A stretch of DNA of 35,646 nucleotides, taken from assembly GCA_026195255.1 (NCBI GenBank), contig JAPHSS010000007.1, positions 1 through 35,646 of the forward strand, read 5' to 3'. The notes beneath the pieces were generated by a model. The model had not been told where the DNA came from. It did no database searches and saw only the letters and a program-made list of their open reading frames with translations. Source of the DNA: Gammaproteobacteria bacterium (GTDB lineage Bacteria > Pseudomonadota > Gammaproteobacteria > SZUA-229). Shown piece by piece: positions 1 through 8,002 of this stretch; within the stretch, counting starts at the first letter, position 1, and each line of letters starts with the position of its first letter. A program made the translations under genes and the position numbers.

Positions 1-470
1 TAACCGTCGCGTCACCGTTGAAGTTGGTTGCTGGTGTAAACGTAATTGTACCGTTTGCATTTACAACCGCTGTTCCCTGTGCAGGATCGACTGTGGCAAT
101 TGTTGAAACAATTGTGCCGTCAACATCCGCAGCCGCATAAGTAATACTTACTGCATTATCTTCTGATGTTGTCGCTACAGATTGAACCGTTAATGTGGGC
201 GCATCATTAACATCCGATACCGTAATGATTGAAGTCTGTGTTGCTGTAGCACCATCATTATCCGTTGTTACAACCGTAACCGTTGCATCACCGTTAAAGT
301 TAGCTGTGGGTGTAAACGTAATTGTACCGTTAGCATTAACAACCGCTGTGCCCAGTGCAGGATCAACGTTCACAACTGTAGATACAATCGTTCCATCAAC
401 ATCTGCTGCAGCGTAAGTAATATTAACTAGGCCATCTTCTGCAACGTTAGCAGTGGCTTGAACGGTTAAG
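1..470 (-). repeat. Tandem 276-bp (92-residue) adhesin repeats
   Basis: Position 1 onward matches position 277 onward with an exact 276-bp offset, and the start of the Ig-like unit near 190 matches that near 466. One complete unit and about two thirds of a second are visible. They differ by scattered, mostly synonymous changes. Such arrays usually continue for many copies in LapA-class proteins, so the window edge probably cuts a long repeat array. Confidence 0.85.
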
Positions 471-1033
471 GTTGGTGCATCGTTTATATTTGTAACGGGT
501 ATAACTGGTGTTACTGGAGTTGGAGTTGGTGCAGGAGTATTTACTGACGCATCAGCTGCTACTAAATCATCATTAATAAATAGCTGCTGCTCATTTGTAT
601 TGTTACCAACATTAATGTCAGTTTGTCGAGTTTCTACATCCCCTTCGCGTGCATCACGTTCATAAATAGGTGTTTGATGTAAACCCGAAGATTGCCCTTG
701 TTCGTTACCTGCTGCAGTTGGTTCTAACTCAGAAAGGTCTTTGCCTTCAAGTATGGCTTGTTGTAATTCGGCTAGTTGATCAACCTGATCATCTGTATAA
801 CTGGTTGCATCATCATAAACAGATTCATCAAGCAGAACCTGGGCACTCTCGCCAACCTGTAGTCTCTGGCCACTATTGAATGCAATAACAACATTAGCAC
901 CCTGCCCGGTAATCAATAAATCACGATCACCAACAGAATCACCGATATTCAGGACTTTAATCACACCTTCTGCTGTACGAACCTGTGCAGAACCTGCTAA
1001 ATCAGCGATAAAACCTATGTTTTTAGTAGCCAT
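1..1033 (-). CDS. lapA: LapA-like giant adhesin, N-terminal part (partial, runs off left edge)
   Basis: This open frame starts at ATG 1033 behind an AAAGG ribosome-binding site and stays open to the window edge (344 codons seen). Residues 1 to about 110 look like the retention module of type I secreted, LapA-class adhesins, the part that plugs the outer-membrane pore and holds the protein on the cell. Residues 106-109 read TAAG (positions 707-718), the cleavage sequence used by LapG proteases in this family. An acidic, Gln-rich and then Pro/Thr-rich linker follows, to about residue 180. Next come bacterial Ig/cadherin-like repeats of 92 residues beginning near NDAPTLTVQ and containing AADVDGTIVST and ANGTITFTP. 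The gene follows lapE, lapG, lapD, lapB, lapC and a LuxR gene on the same strand. The C-terminal RTX/secretion signal would lie outside the window. The retention module and TAAG are read directly; the role is inferred from family and context. Confidence 0.9.
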   Translation of the reverse strand, partial: MATKNIGFIADLAGSAQVRTAEGVIKVLNIGDSVGDRDLLITGQGANVVIAFNSGQRLQVGESAQVLLDESVYDDATSYTDDQVDQLAELQQAILEGKDLSELEPTAAGNEQGQSSGLHQTPIYERDAREGDVETRQTDINVGNNTNEQQLFINDDLVAADASVNTPAPTPTPVTPVIPVTNINDAPTLTVQATANVAEDGLVNITYAAADVDGTIVSTVVNVDPALGTAVVNANGTITFTPTANFNGDATVTVVTTDNDGATATQTSIITVSDVNDAPTLTVQSVATTSEDNAVSITYAAADVDGTIVSTIATVDPAQGTAVVNANGTITFTPATNFNGDATV

Positions 1034-1091
1034 AACTAAACCTTTGATGATAAGTATTCAAAGATTAGGGCATAAACGAATGTACTGCATT

Positions 1092-1103
1092 GTACCTAGG
1101 TAC
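1092..1103. promoter_or_regulatory. Perfect 12-bp palindrome upstream of lapA
   Basis: GTACCTAGGTAC is a perfect palindrome in the 104-bp gap between the LuxR-type gene (stop at 1138) and lapA (ATG at 1033). It lies about 58 bp upstream of the lapA start codon. Half-sites starting TAC resemble those used by NarL/LuxR-fold regulators, so the adjacent LuxR-type protein is a natural candidate to bind it. That link is inference. No convincing sigma70 promoter was found in the same gap. Confidence 0.4.
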
Positions 1104-1137
1104 TAGTTTTTGAATTTAATTTTTGAATTATGACGAT

Positions 1138-1734
1138 TCAGGCATTATTTAAGTAAATAACTAACGCTACACGGTCTTTGACCTGCAATTTTTTATAGAT
1201 TTGAGTTAAATGTGCTTTCACCGTACGTTCTGTGATATCACAGTTTGTGGCAACTAATTTATTGCTTTGCCCTTCGGCTACCGCCAGTGCAATCTGCTTT
1301 TCTCTTTTAGTCAATGCTTCAAGAGGGTCGCCCCCGCTAACAGGTTGAGTGACAGATCTGGCAATTTCAAATGCCTGATTTAGTAGCGTCGGTGGAAACC
1401 AGCTTTGACCATTTGCCAATAGTCGTGTCATTTGAGCATAATTTGCAACACCCATATAACTATTAAAATACCCCTGCACACCCCACTGAGTAAATTCTAA
1501 TAAGCTTGCTAATTCTGGCTCGTCAGCCGCTATTGCAATAACTGCGCCCTTTTTAGTACTGGCATTCAACCATTTTTCAAGCTCTCGCTTAAATGATGCA
1601 GCATGAACAATAAATATATCTTGCTTACCAGGTATAGCCGGACTTAACTTATGTCTGAAACTAATATCAGTATCGATCACACTATTGATGTGAGCCTCAA
1701 AAGATAAAGATTTTGAATAAACAATTAGTGACAT
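1138..1734 (-). CDS. LuxR/NarL-type transcription regulator with degenerate receiver
   Basis: The 198-residue protein has a C-terminal LuxR helix-turn-helix at about 138-195 (LTKREKQIALAVAEGQSNK, then TERTVKAHLTQIYKKL). The N-terminal 125 residues follow a receiver-like pattern but lack the phosphorylation chemistry. The strand that should end in the acceptor Asp reads IFIVHA, with His in its place, and the usual Lys motif near GYLLK reads GYFNSY. It is therefore probably an atypical regulator that is not controlled by phosphorylation, in the broad sense of CsgD/VpsT-like biofilm regulators. Its start overlaps the lapC stop as TAATG, so it is translationally coupled to the secretion genes. 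It sits directly before lapA, which suggests control of the adhesin gene. The ligand is unknown. Confidence 0.85.
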   Translation of the reverse strand: MSLIVYSKSLSFEAHINSVIDTDISFRHKLSPAIPGKQDIFIVHAASFKRELEKWLNASTKKGAVIAIAADEPELASLLEFTQWGVQGYFNSYMGVANYAQMTRLLANGQSWFPPTLLNQAFEIARSVTQPVSGGDPLEALTKREKQIALAVAEGQSNKLVATNCDITERTVKAHLTQIYKKLQVKDRVALVIYLNNA

Positions 1735-3083
1735 TAACCCTCCTTTAAAGCCCTTTCTAAACCACGATTAATCGGTTTAAGCAGGTACTCAAGAATGGTT
1801 TTTTTATCGGTTATAATATCAACTTCGCTTGCCATACCCACTTTAATGGGCAGCTGTTTTGACTTGTGCCCCAAATAGGGTTTTTCAGGACGAATACGCG
1901 CCAGATAATAACTCATGCCTTCATCATCGGTGATGGTATCCGCACTCACAAATGCAACAGTACCTTTAACACTGCCATGAATTGCAAAATCATACGCTGT
2001 AAATTTTAAACGCGCATTCTGACCCACACCTATTTCGGCTATGTCTGCAGGTTTAATCCGACCTTCAACTAACAGGGTATCTTCAAACGGTATAATTTCC
2101 ATAATTTCACTACCCGGTGTTATTACACCACCTATAGTATTTGTATAAAGGCGTTGAACAATTCCTTTAACCGGGGAGCGTAAGGTCGTTCGACTTACCC
2201 TGTCTCCTAAAGCGTTTTGAGCTTCAGCAATACGTGATATCTCAGCCAGTACTTCATTCAATTCACGTTTCGATTTATTACGAAACTCCAATCTGGCCTG
2301 CTCAAGTTTGCCTTTACCCTCTTCAACCATAGAACGAATTCTTGGCAATGATATACTCACGCCATCAAGCTCACCCTCAACTTCTGCTTCACGTTGTTGA
2401 ACCTGCAAATATTCAACTTCAGAAATAATACGACGACGCACTAACGGATCTTTAATTTTTATTTCCTGACGTAATAAATCAAGAGACTTACGTAATTGAC
2501 GCTGCTTAGATAAGGTTTCCTCTAATGTACTTTGTTGCTGGTTAACCTGTTCTTCATAAATACTTAAAGTTTCATGTAATTGCTGTCGATTAGACATAAA
2601 CAAACTTTCTTCACGCTTCAATGCATCAGGCGAGATAACCAGATCAGATTTCTGAACAATAAATTCAGTGTTATTTGCTTCGGCTTTTAAGCGAATACTT
2701 TTTGCCAGTAACTCATTATATAAAAGTCGATTTTCTGCAAAAGAACTGGCGAATGCCACATCAGATATCTTAACTAAAGCCTCATTAATCTCTACCTGAT
2801 CACCTTCCTTTACCAAAATTTCTGAAACAATGCCGCCTTCAAGGCTTTGAATATGTTGAACCTGACTTGCGGGAATCACCTTACCATTACCCCGAACAAC
2901 CACATCAATTTCTGCCCAGCCCATCCATATTATCGCAACAAACACCAGAAATAGTGTTATCACAATCATCGTCATTAAATATTTTGGTGAGCGTTGTACA
3001 ACAGCTGCAGATAGACTTTGCATGTAAGCAACGTCAATATCACTATAGTGTGATGACGAATGATCATCATATTCATACTTCAT
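1734..3083 (-). CDS. lapC: Type I secretion membrane-fusion (adaptor) protein, HlyD family
   Basis: The 449-residue HlyD-family periplasmic adaptor links the inner-membrane ABC exporter to the outer-membrane channel. A short cytoplasmic N-terminus is followed by one transmembrane helix at about 36-56. A lipoyl/biotinyl-like half follows (VVRGNGKVIPASQVQHIQS, then EGGIVSEILVKEGDQV). Next is a long Gln/Glu-rich coiled-coil hairpin at about 150-295. The second lipoyl half (LRSPVKGIVQRLYTNTIGG) leads into a beta-barrel region ending near residue 440. The start overlaps the end of lapB by 11 bp, and the stop overlaps the next start. Length and order match LapC/HlyD adaptors of adhesin exporters. 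The partner assignment rests on operon position. Confidence 0.92.
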   Translation of the reverse strand: MKYEYDDHSSSHYSDIDVAYMQSLSAAVVQRSPKYLMTMIVITLFLVFVAIIWMGWAEIDVVVRGNGKVIPASQVQHIQSLEGGIVSEILVKEGDQVEINEALVKISDVAFASSFAENRLLYNELLAKSIRLKAEANNTEFIVQKSDLVISPDALKREESLFMSNRQQLHETLSIYEEQVNQQQSTLEETLSKQRQLRKSLDLLRQEIKIKDPLVRRRIISEVEYLQVQQREAEVEGELDGVSISLPRIRSMVEEGKGKLEQARLEFRNKSKRELNEVLAEISRIAEAQNALGDRVSRTTLRSPVKGIVQRLYTNTIGGVITPGSEIMEIIPFEDTLLVEGRIKPADIAEIGVGQNARLKFTAYDFAIHGSVKGTVAFVSADTITDDEGMSYYLARIRPEKPYLGHKSKQLPIKVGMASEVDIITDKKTILEYLLKPINRGLERALKEG

Positions 3084-5226
3084 TGTTTTTGCTCTGTAAT
3101 GCTTTCAAAACTTCTTTTTTAGGACCATCTAAAATAATTCTACCCTCATCAACTACAACCAGCCTTTCAACAAGATCTAACATAGGCGCTTTATGCGTAA
3201 CTAATACTAATGTCCTATCACGAGTATAGTCGTATAATTCTTTTCTGATGTGTGATTCTGTAGTGTTATCCATACTATTAGTTGGTTCATCTAATATTAA
3301 GATTGGCTCATCCAGTAATAATGCTCGCCCCAGTGCAATCGATTGTCGCTGACCCCCGGATAAACAAGCACCCTGTTCACCTACTGGCGTATCAAATCCA
3401 AGCGGTAACTTATTAACAAACAGATCAACTCCACATATTTTTGCCACTTCAATCAAACGATCATCTGAGATATGAGGGTCTTTATAAACCATGTTATCTC
3501 TAATGCTTCCACGCATTAGCTCAACATCTTGTGATAAATACCCTATATGATGGCGCAAATCGGCGGGGTCGATCTGATTAATATCAATACCATCTATGGC
3601 TATAGTTCCCGCGGTTGGTACATACAGACCAAGCATTAATTTTGCAATACTGGTTTTACCTGAACCAACCTTGCCGATAATCCCGACATGTTCTTTTGGT
3701 TTTATATTTAAGTTAATACCCGATAAGGTTAAACGTTCAGCTTCAGGGTAAGCAAAATCGACTGATTTTAATTCCACACCCCCATCAAATGATAAGCGCC
3801 TTACGTATTTTTTATCTTCTGATCTTTCCACAGGCAATTGCATCAAGTTGTTTAAAGTCTTAAACGCCGTTTGTGTTTGCTCGAAATTTGTAATTAAAGA
3901 GGCAATTTGCCCCATCGGTGTAACCGCACGTGAAGACAGCATAACAACTGCAATCAGCCCGCCTAATGATAACTGCAGGTCTGAAATCTGATAAATACCA
4001 AATACAATTAAGCCCACTGTATTTAATTGCACCAGCAAATTGGTAACAACCTGTATTGAGCCAGACATCATACGTGCACGCATAGATTTGTTTGCAATCT
4101 CACCTGAAGACTCTTCCCAGACCCATTGAGAGTGATGAGCAGCACCAAGTGTTTTAATTGTCTGAATGTTATTCAGACTTTCAATAAGGTGAGCATTTTT
4201 ATTTGCAGAAGCTTCAAATGTCGCCTCAATACTTTCACGTAAAGGTTTTATCATGAATAAACTAAAAATTAATAACAGACTAATCGTCACCAGAGGTATA
4301 AACACCATTGGCCCACCTAAGTAGGAAATGACAACCAGAAAAATTATTGCAAATGGAAGATCAACCAAAGCAGCTATGGTAGATGCGGTAAAAAAATTCC
4401 GAATACTTTCGAAATCACGTAAATTATTTGCAAAAGCACCCATGCTTTTAGGCCATTGATCCATACGTAAATTAAGTGTTTGCTCGAATAAAATAGACGA
4501 CATAATAACATCGCTTTTTTTACCTGCTACTTCTAATAAATATGTTCTCGTATAACGAATTAAAGCATCAAATACATATATAATTATAACACCAACGGCA
4601 AGCACCCATAAGGTATCTAGTGCGTCATTGGGCACAACCCTGTCATATACATTCATGGTAAATAATGGCGTTGCAATAACAAATAGATTAATCAGAACCG
4701 AAGCTAATATAACACTGGCAAAAATTTCTTTAGACATGGCAAGCGTGCCCCAGAACCAGTGACTTTCGCCTGCCTTAATTAGTCGCAATGGACGGCTACG
4801 TTTCTTAAATTCACGTTTAAGTAAAAATGAGAATCCAATATATTCATCTTTTAGCTGATCAAGGTCAATCCACTCTTCACCTTCTGATATTTCAGGAAAT
4901 ATAACTCTTGCTCTATTATTTTTTTTATCTATCGCTTCCAGCACACAGGCATTACGATCTTTTAAAATAAGTATACAAGGAAGCAATAAACCAGATAATT
5001 GATCGAGATCCCTTTTAATTAAACGCGCAGCAAAACCTGCACGTTTTGCTACTCGTGAAAACAGGCCCTTTGATCTTTTAATAGAAAATAATTCTGGTCC
5101 TGGCTTACCCGGTTCAATTGGTAAACCTGAAATTAACGCTTCAATGGAAATTGGGCGCTCAAATAATTTCGCAAAGATAACTAGACACTCTAGCAACGGG
5201 TCATAATGGTGATGGTTATCACTCAT
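3073..5226 (-). CDS. lapB: Type I secretion ABC transporter with inactive C39-like domain
   Basis: The 717-residue ABC exporter belongs to the LapB/LssB type. Residues 1 to about 140 form a C39-like domain in which the usual active-site DCG is replaced (DPLLECL), so it should bind substrate rather than cleave a leader. Six transmembrane helices span about 165-435. The nucleotide-binding domain has Walker A GKVGSGKTS at 518-526, signature LSGGQ at 622-626 and Walker B ILILDE at 642-647, followed by a switch His in VTHKA. ATP hydrolysis would drive export of the adhesin through LapC and the LapE-like pore. The start overlaps the lapD stop as ATGA (5223-5226), a sign of translational coupling. 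Confidence 0.95.
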   Translation of the reverse strand: MSDNHHHYDPLLECLVIFAKLFERPISIEALISGLPIEPGKPGPELFSIKRSKGLFSRVAKRAGFAARLIKRDLDQLSGLLLPCILILKDRNACVLEAIDKKNNRARVIFPEISEGEEWIDLDQLKDEYIGFSFLLKREFKKRSRPLRLIKAGESHWFWGTLAMSKEIFASVILASVLINLFVIATPLFTMNVYDRVVPNDALDTLWVLAVGVIIIYVFDALIRYTRTYLLEVAGKKSDVIMSSILFEQTLNLRMDQWPKSMGAFANNLRDFESIRNFFTASTIAALVDLPFAIIFLVVISYLGGPMVFIPLVTISLLLIFSLFMIKPLRESIEATFEASANKNAHLIESLNNIQTIKTLGAAHHSQWVWEESSGEIANKSMRARMMSGSIQVVTNLLVQLNTVGLIVFGIYQISDLQLSLGGLIAVVMLSSRAVTPMGQIASLITNFEQTQTAFKTLNNLMQLPVERSEDKKYVRRLSFDGGVELKSVDFAYPEAERLTLSGINLNIKPKEHVGIIGKVGSGKTSIAKLMLGLYVPTAGTIAIDGIDINQIDPADLRHHIGYLSQDVELMRGSIRDNMVYKDPHISDDRLIEVAKICGVDLFVNKLPLGFDTPVGEQGACLSGGQRQSIALGRALLLDEPILILDEPTNSMDNTTESHIRKELYDYTRDRTLVLVTHKAPMLDLVERLVVVDEGRIILDGPKKEVLKALQSKNNEV

Positions 5227-7142
5227 ACAAATTCCTTAGGTTTACTTAAGAAGTTACCCTGCATTGTAGTAACTCCTAAGGCTTTTAAATGATCAAAAAC
5301 TTCCTGTGAGTCAACACCCACAGCAATTAGTTCAATATCCATTGTACGAGTAACGGTATGTAAAGCCTGAAATGCAGGAGACATTTCACTCTGCGTCATA
5401 TCATAGAGAGTTTTAGCGCTCATTTTTACGTAGTCAGGCCGTACTTTTTGTAGTGACTGCAGCGATAAACTTAAATTCAAATTATCTATTCCAAAAACAT
5501 TTCCTGACTTTTTAATTGTTTCAGAAACCTCTACACACATATTTGAATATTTTTCCAAAATCGCATGACTCGCTTCAATACATACTTTTGAATTTGACTG
5601 CTGAAAATATGTCAATAACTGATTAAACTCAATAAGCGCATCTGCATGACTAAACACAGATTCCGTTAAATTCAAAGCGATTGGAATATCTGTATTATTT
5701 TCACTTAACTGTTTTACCAGATTAAAAACCACTCTATCAATATTTTCACCTATACCCAGAGCATTTGCCATCGGCATAAACAAACCTGCAGAGACAACTT
5801 GATTGCTGTCATTTTTAAGTCTTACAAATACTTCCTGGTGTATTGCTTCATTTTTATTATCAACAACATTCTGACCTACAAGAAAAAATCTCTCAGCTAA
5901 AATACATTCCTCTAACCAGGCTCTCCATTGCATTTTTCCCTGTGGTAAATCAATATCAGATGATATTTTTTCAGAGATAGAATATGAACCTCCTACTGCA
6001 GCCTGCTGCAATGCAAAATCCGAATTAGCCAGAGTTTCACCGATATCACTACCAACGGCAACGCTTGTCACACCCGCAATCAAAAACACTTCATCACTCA
6101 TATCTACTGCTAATTTATAACGCACAAATATATCATTCACATGATTTACAACTGTTTGCTCATCTGATGGTATAAGTATAGAAAATTCATCATCAGTAAG
6201 GCGCGCACATTGTTCATTTGCATAATTTGCAGCATCTTCTTTTAAGATTTTTGCCATAGCTTCAATTATTTCATCGGCTTTTTCATAACCTGAATTATCA
6301 CGCACATAATCCAGGTTATTAATTTTGATAACCACCATACTTCCATGAAACGAAGACTCTTCTAATTGCGCCTGTGCTAATTGAGTGAAAAAGTATTTAC
6401 GATTACTCAGGCCGGTTAAAGCATCTTCATAAAGTAACTTTTGATAATTTGTCAGTGTTTCCTGCTGATCATCAAATATCGCATTAACCTTTTCAATCAT
6501 CCGGTTCATTGCTATAACTACACTTTTTAGCTCCCTTGTACGGGGAATGGTTGATTGTTTAACAAATCGATTGCTATGGATTGCATCAGCCTGTTGTTTT
6601 ACTTCATTCAGTGGTTTTAATAATTTATGTAATAACATCCAGAGCACTATCATGCCCACCAAAAACCACACCCCGAACCAGATAAAAGTTGATTTCAGTT
6701 TTTGATAAAAATTTGTATAGATATATCCTGGATGAAGCGTTAACTCCAGAGTACCGAGGGAAACCCATCCTTGCATAACCTCACTTACACCTGTCGCAGG
6801 ATTAAGAGATACTAAAGACAGAAACCAGTCTGGTACCCCTTGCATTTTCAGTTCCTGTGATTTCTTAAGAATAATCTCACCATCGGGTGAAATTAATTTA
6901 ATACTGGTATAGTAACCACTATCAAACACTGCATTAAATAAAGTTTCATATGCAGCCATATCAGAGACAGATGAAGAATTGCTAATCGCTATACCTAAGG
7001 TTGTCGCCATATCTTGTGCTGTGGTTTGTAACTGGCCATCAACAAAGTCACCTGAACGTTTAAAATCACTGATTGTTGTTGTAATTACAATCAGTAAATA
7101 AACAAATGAAACGAGTAATGCAACCTGCCTAAATAATGTCAT
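5223..7142 (-). CDS. lapD: LapD-like c-di-GMP receptor (degenerate GGDEF-EAL, HAMP)
   Basis: The protein is 639 residues from ATG 7142. This start gives an ATGA overlap with the lapG stop and has AAAAGG just upstream; an in-frame ATG at 7181 would add 13 residues. Order: transmembrane helix 1 (about 7-25), periplasmic sensor domain, transmembrane helix 2 (about 153-172), HAMP, GGDEF domain, EAL domain. The GGDEF motif is degenerate (RLTDDEF). EAL reads EVF, the DDFG region reads GIDNLN, and AEGVE reads AVGVD, so neither cyclase nor phosphodiesterase activity is expected. This is the LapD design: c-di-GMP binds the dead EAL domain, and the periplasmic domain then sequesters LapG. A Trp in the MQGW motif (residue 126) is about where the LapG-contacting Trp lies in Pseudomonas LapD. 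Confidence 0.93.
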   Translation of the reverse strand: MTLFRQVALLVSFVYLLIVITTTISDFKRSGDFVDGQLQTTAQDMATTLGIAISNSSSVSDMAAYETLFNAVFDSGYYTSIKLISPDGEIILKKSQELKMQGVPDWFLSLVSLNPATGVSEVMQGWVSLGTLELTLHPGYIYTNFYQKLKSTFIWFGVWFLVGMIVLWMLLHKLLKPLNEVKQQADAIHSNRFVKQSTIPRTRELKSVVIAMNRMIEKVNAIFDDQQETLTNYQKLLYEDALTGLSNRKYFFTQLAQAQLEESSFHGSMVVIKINNLDYVRDNSGYEKADEIIEAMAKILKEDAANYANEQCARLTDDEFSILIPSDEQTVVNHVNDIFVRYKLAVDMSDEVFLIAGVTSVAVGSDIGETLANSDFALQQAAVGGSYSISEKISSDIDLPQGKMQWRAWLEECILAERFFLVGQNVVDNKNEAIHQEVFVRLKNDSNQVVSAGLFMPMANALGIGENIDRVVFNLVKQLSENNTDIPIALNLTESVFSHADALIEFNQLLTYFQQSNSKVCIEASHAILEKYSNMCVEVSETIKKSGNVFGIDNLNLSLSLQSLQKVRPDYVKMSAKTLYDMTQSEMSPAFQALHTVTRTMDIELIAVGVDSQEVFDHLKALGVTTMQGNFLSKPKEFV

Positions 7143-7837
7143 TGATTTGACCTTTTCATATCTGCCAGTAGTTTTTGCCACTTATTATTTTTAATTTTAT
7201 CTGTTGGTAATGAACGCCCCAAACCGGCAGATGCATTGGTAAGAAAGAGCGACTTTGCATTAAAACTATATACAGGCAACAAATCACGGCGATTACTAGC
7301 AGATAATATTTTTGGATTATAATTATCAAGAATTAATGGGATGCTTTTTGGAGTCGCAAAATAACTTAAAACCATATGCGCCACATTTTGCTTTAATGCC
7401 TTTACATAGGTCAGATATAATCGTTTATCTGGCACACCTATAGAGCGCAATGCAAAATATTTTGCCACAACAAAATCTTCACAGTCACCAGCACTTAAGC
7501 CTATAAATTCTTCCGGAGTAGCCCAATAATCTTTTTGTTTCCACAAATTAATATCTTCTTTATATTCAAACTGATTAAAGAATCGATTTACCTCGGTTAA
7601 TTTTTCATTAATACTCTTGTCAGCAAGTTTCTTAAGCAATGCATTTAACGCCTGGCCTCTTTTTTTTGCCTGTGAACCATACTCCTGATTAAGTCTTACT
7701 ATCATTGCTTCATCGACAAATGATTTTGCCATTTGTTGAGATGGAACTAACGTTAGTAATATAAAAAATAAAAACACGATATTTTTTTTACCATGTCTTA
7801 TTATATTATTTAATTTATTAAATTCAGCTGCTGACAC
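7139..7837 (-). CDS. lapG: LapG-like periplasmic cysteine protease (transglutaminase-like, DUF920)
   Basis: The 232-residue protein has an N-terminal hydrophobic signal segment (about 19-33) followed by a bacterial transglutaminase-like cysteine peptidase domain. The predicted triad is Cys119 (LSAGDCEDF), His154 (VAHMVL) and Asp171 (LILDNYN), with spacing like that of Pseudomonas LapG. Asp118 and Glu120 flank the Cys, as do the calcium ligands of LapG. Its substrate would be the TAAG site of the adjacent adhesin: low c-di-GMP frees LapG from LapD, LapG clips LapA, and the cell detaches. The start codon at 7837 is GTG without a visible ribosome-binding site, so the exact N-terminus is uncertain; a GTG at residue 21 is the nearest alternative. 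Confidence 0.9.
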   Translation of the reverse strand: MSAAEFNKLNNIIRHGKKNIVFLFFILLTLVPSQQMAKSFVDEAMIVRLNQEYGSQAKKRGQALNALLKKLADKSINEKLTEVNRFFNQFEYKEDINLWKQKDYWATPEEFIGLSAGDCEDFVVAKYFALRSIGVPDKRLYLTYVKALKQNVAHMVLSYFATPKSIPLILDNYNPKILSASNRRDLLPVYSFNAKSLFLTNASAGLGRSLPTDKIKNNKWQKLLADMKRSNQ

Positions 7838-7904
7838 TTAATCAAACAAAATGAGTGATAAAATACTGAGATGTAAGACACTTACGAAACAGCTGCCTGC
7901 ATAA

Positions 7905-7934
7905 AATATAGCGTTTCAATGCAAGCACCGTCAT
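7905..7934 (-). promoter_or_regulatory. Possible sigma70 promoter for lapG
   Basis: In the 165-bp gap between lapE and lapG, the minus strand reads ATGACG (7929-7934), 18 bp, then TATATT (7905-7910). These match 4 of 6 and 5 of 6 consensus bases. It could give lapG-lapD-lapB-lapC-luxR-lapA an extra start independent of the lapE promoter. A short inverted pair, CAAGCA/TGCTTG (7922-7927/7956-7961), lies around it, but without a T-run it is not a terminator. Confidence 0.3.
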
Positions 7935-8002
7935 GGTTACTCTAAAAGTGAGTCTTGCTTGTGAATACACTGTAATTAAAACCTCTCAGTTATAACTTGT
8001 GA

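Noticed and set aside
7922-7961. Terminator between lapE and lapG
   Set aside because: The CAAGCA/TGCTTG stem is only six pairs around a long loop and lacks a T-run, so read-through is expected.
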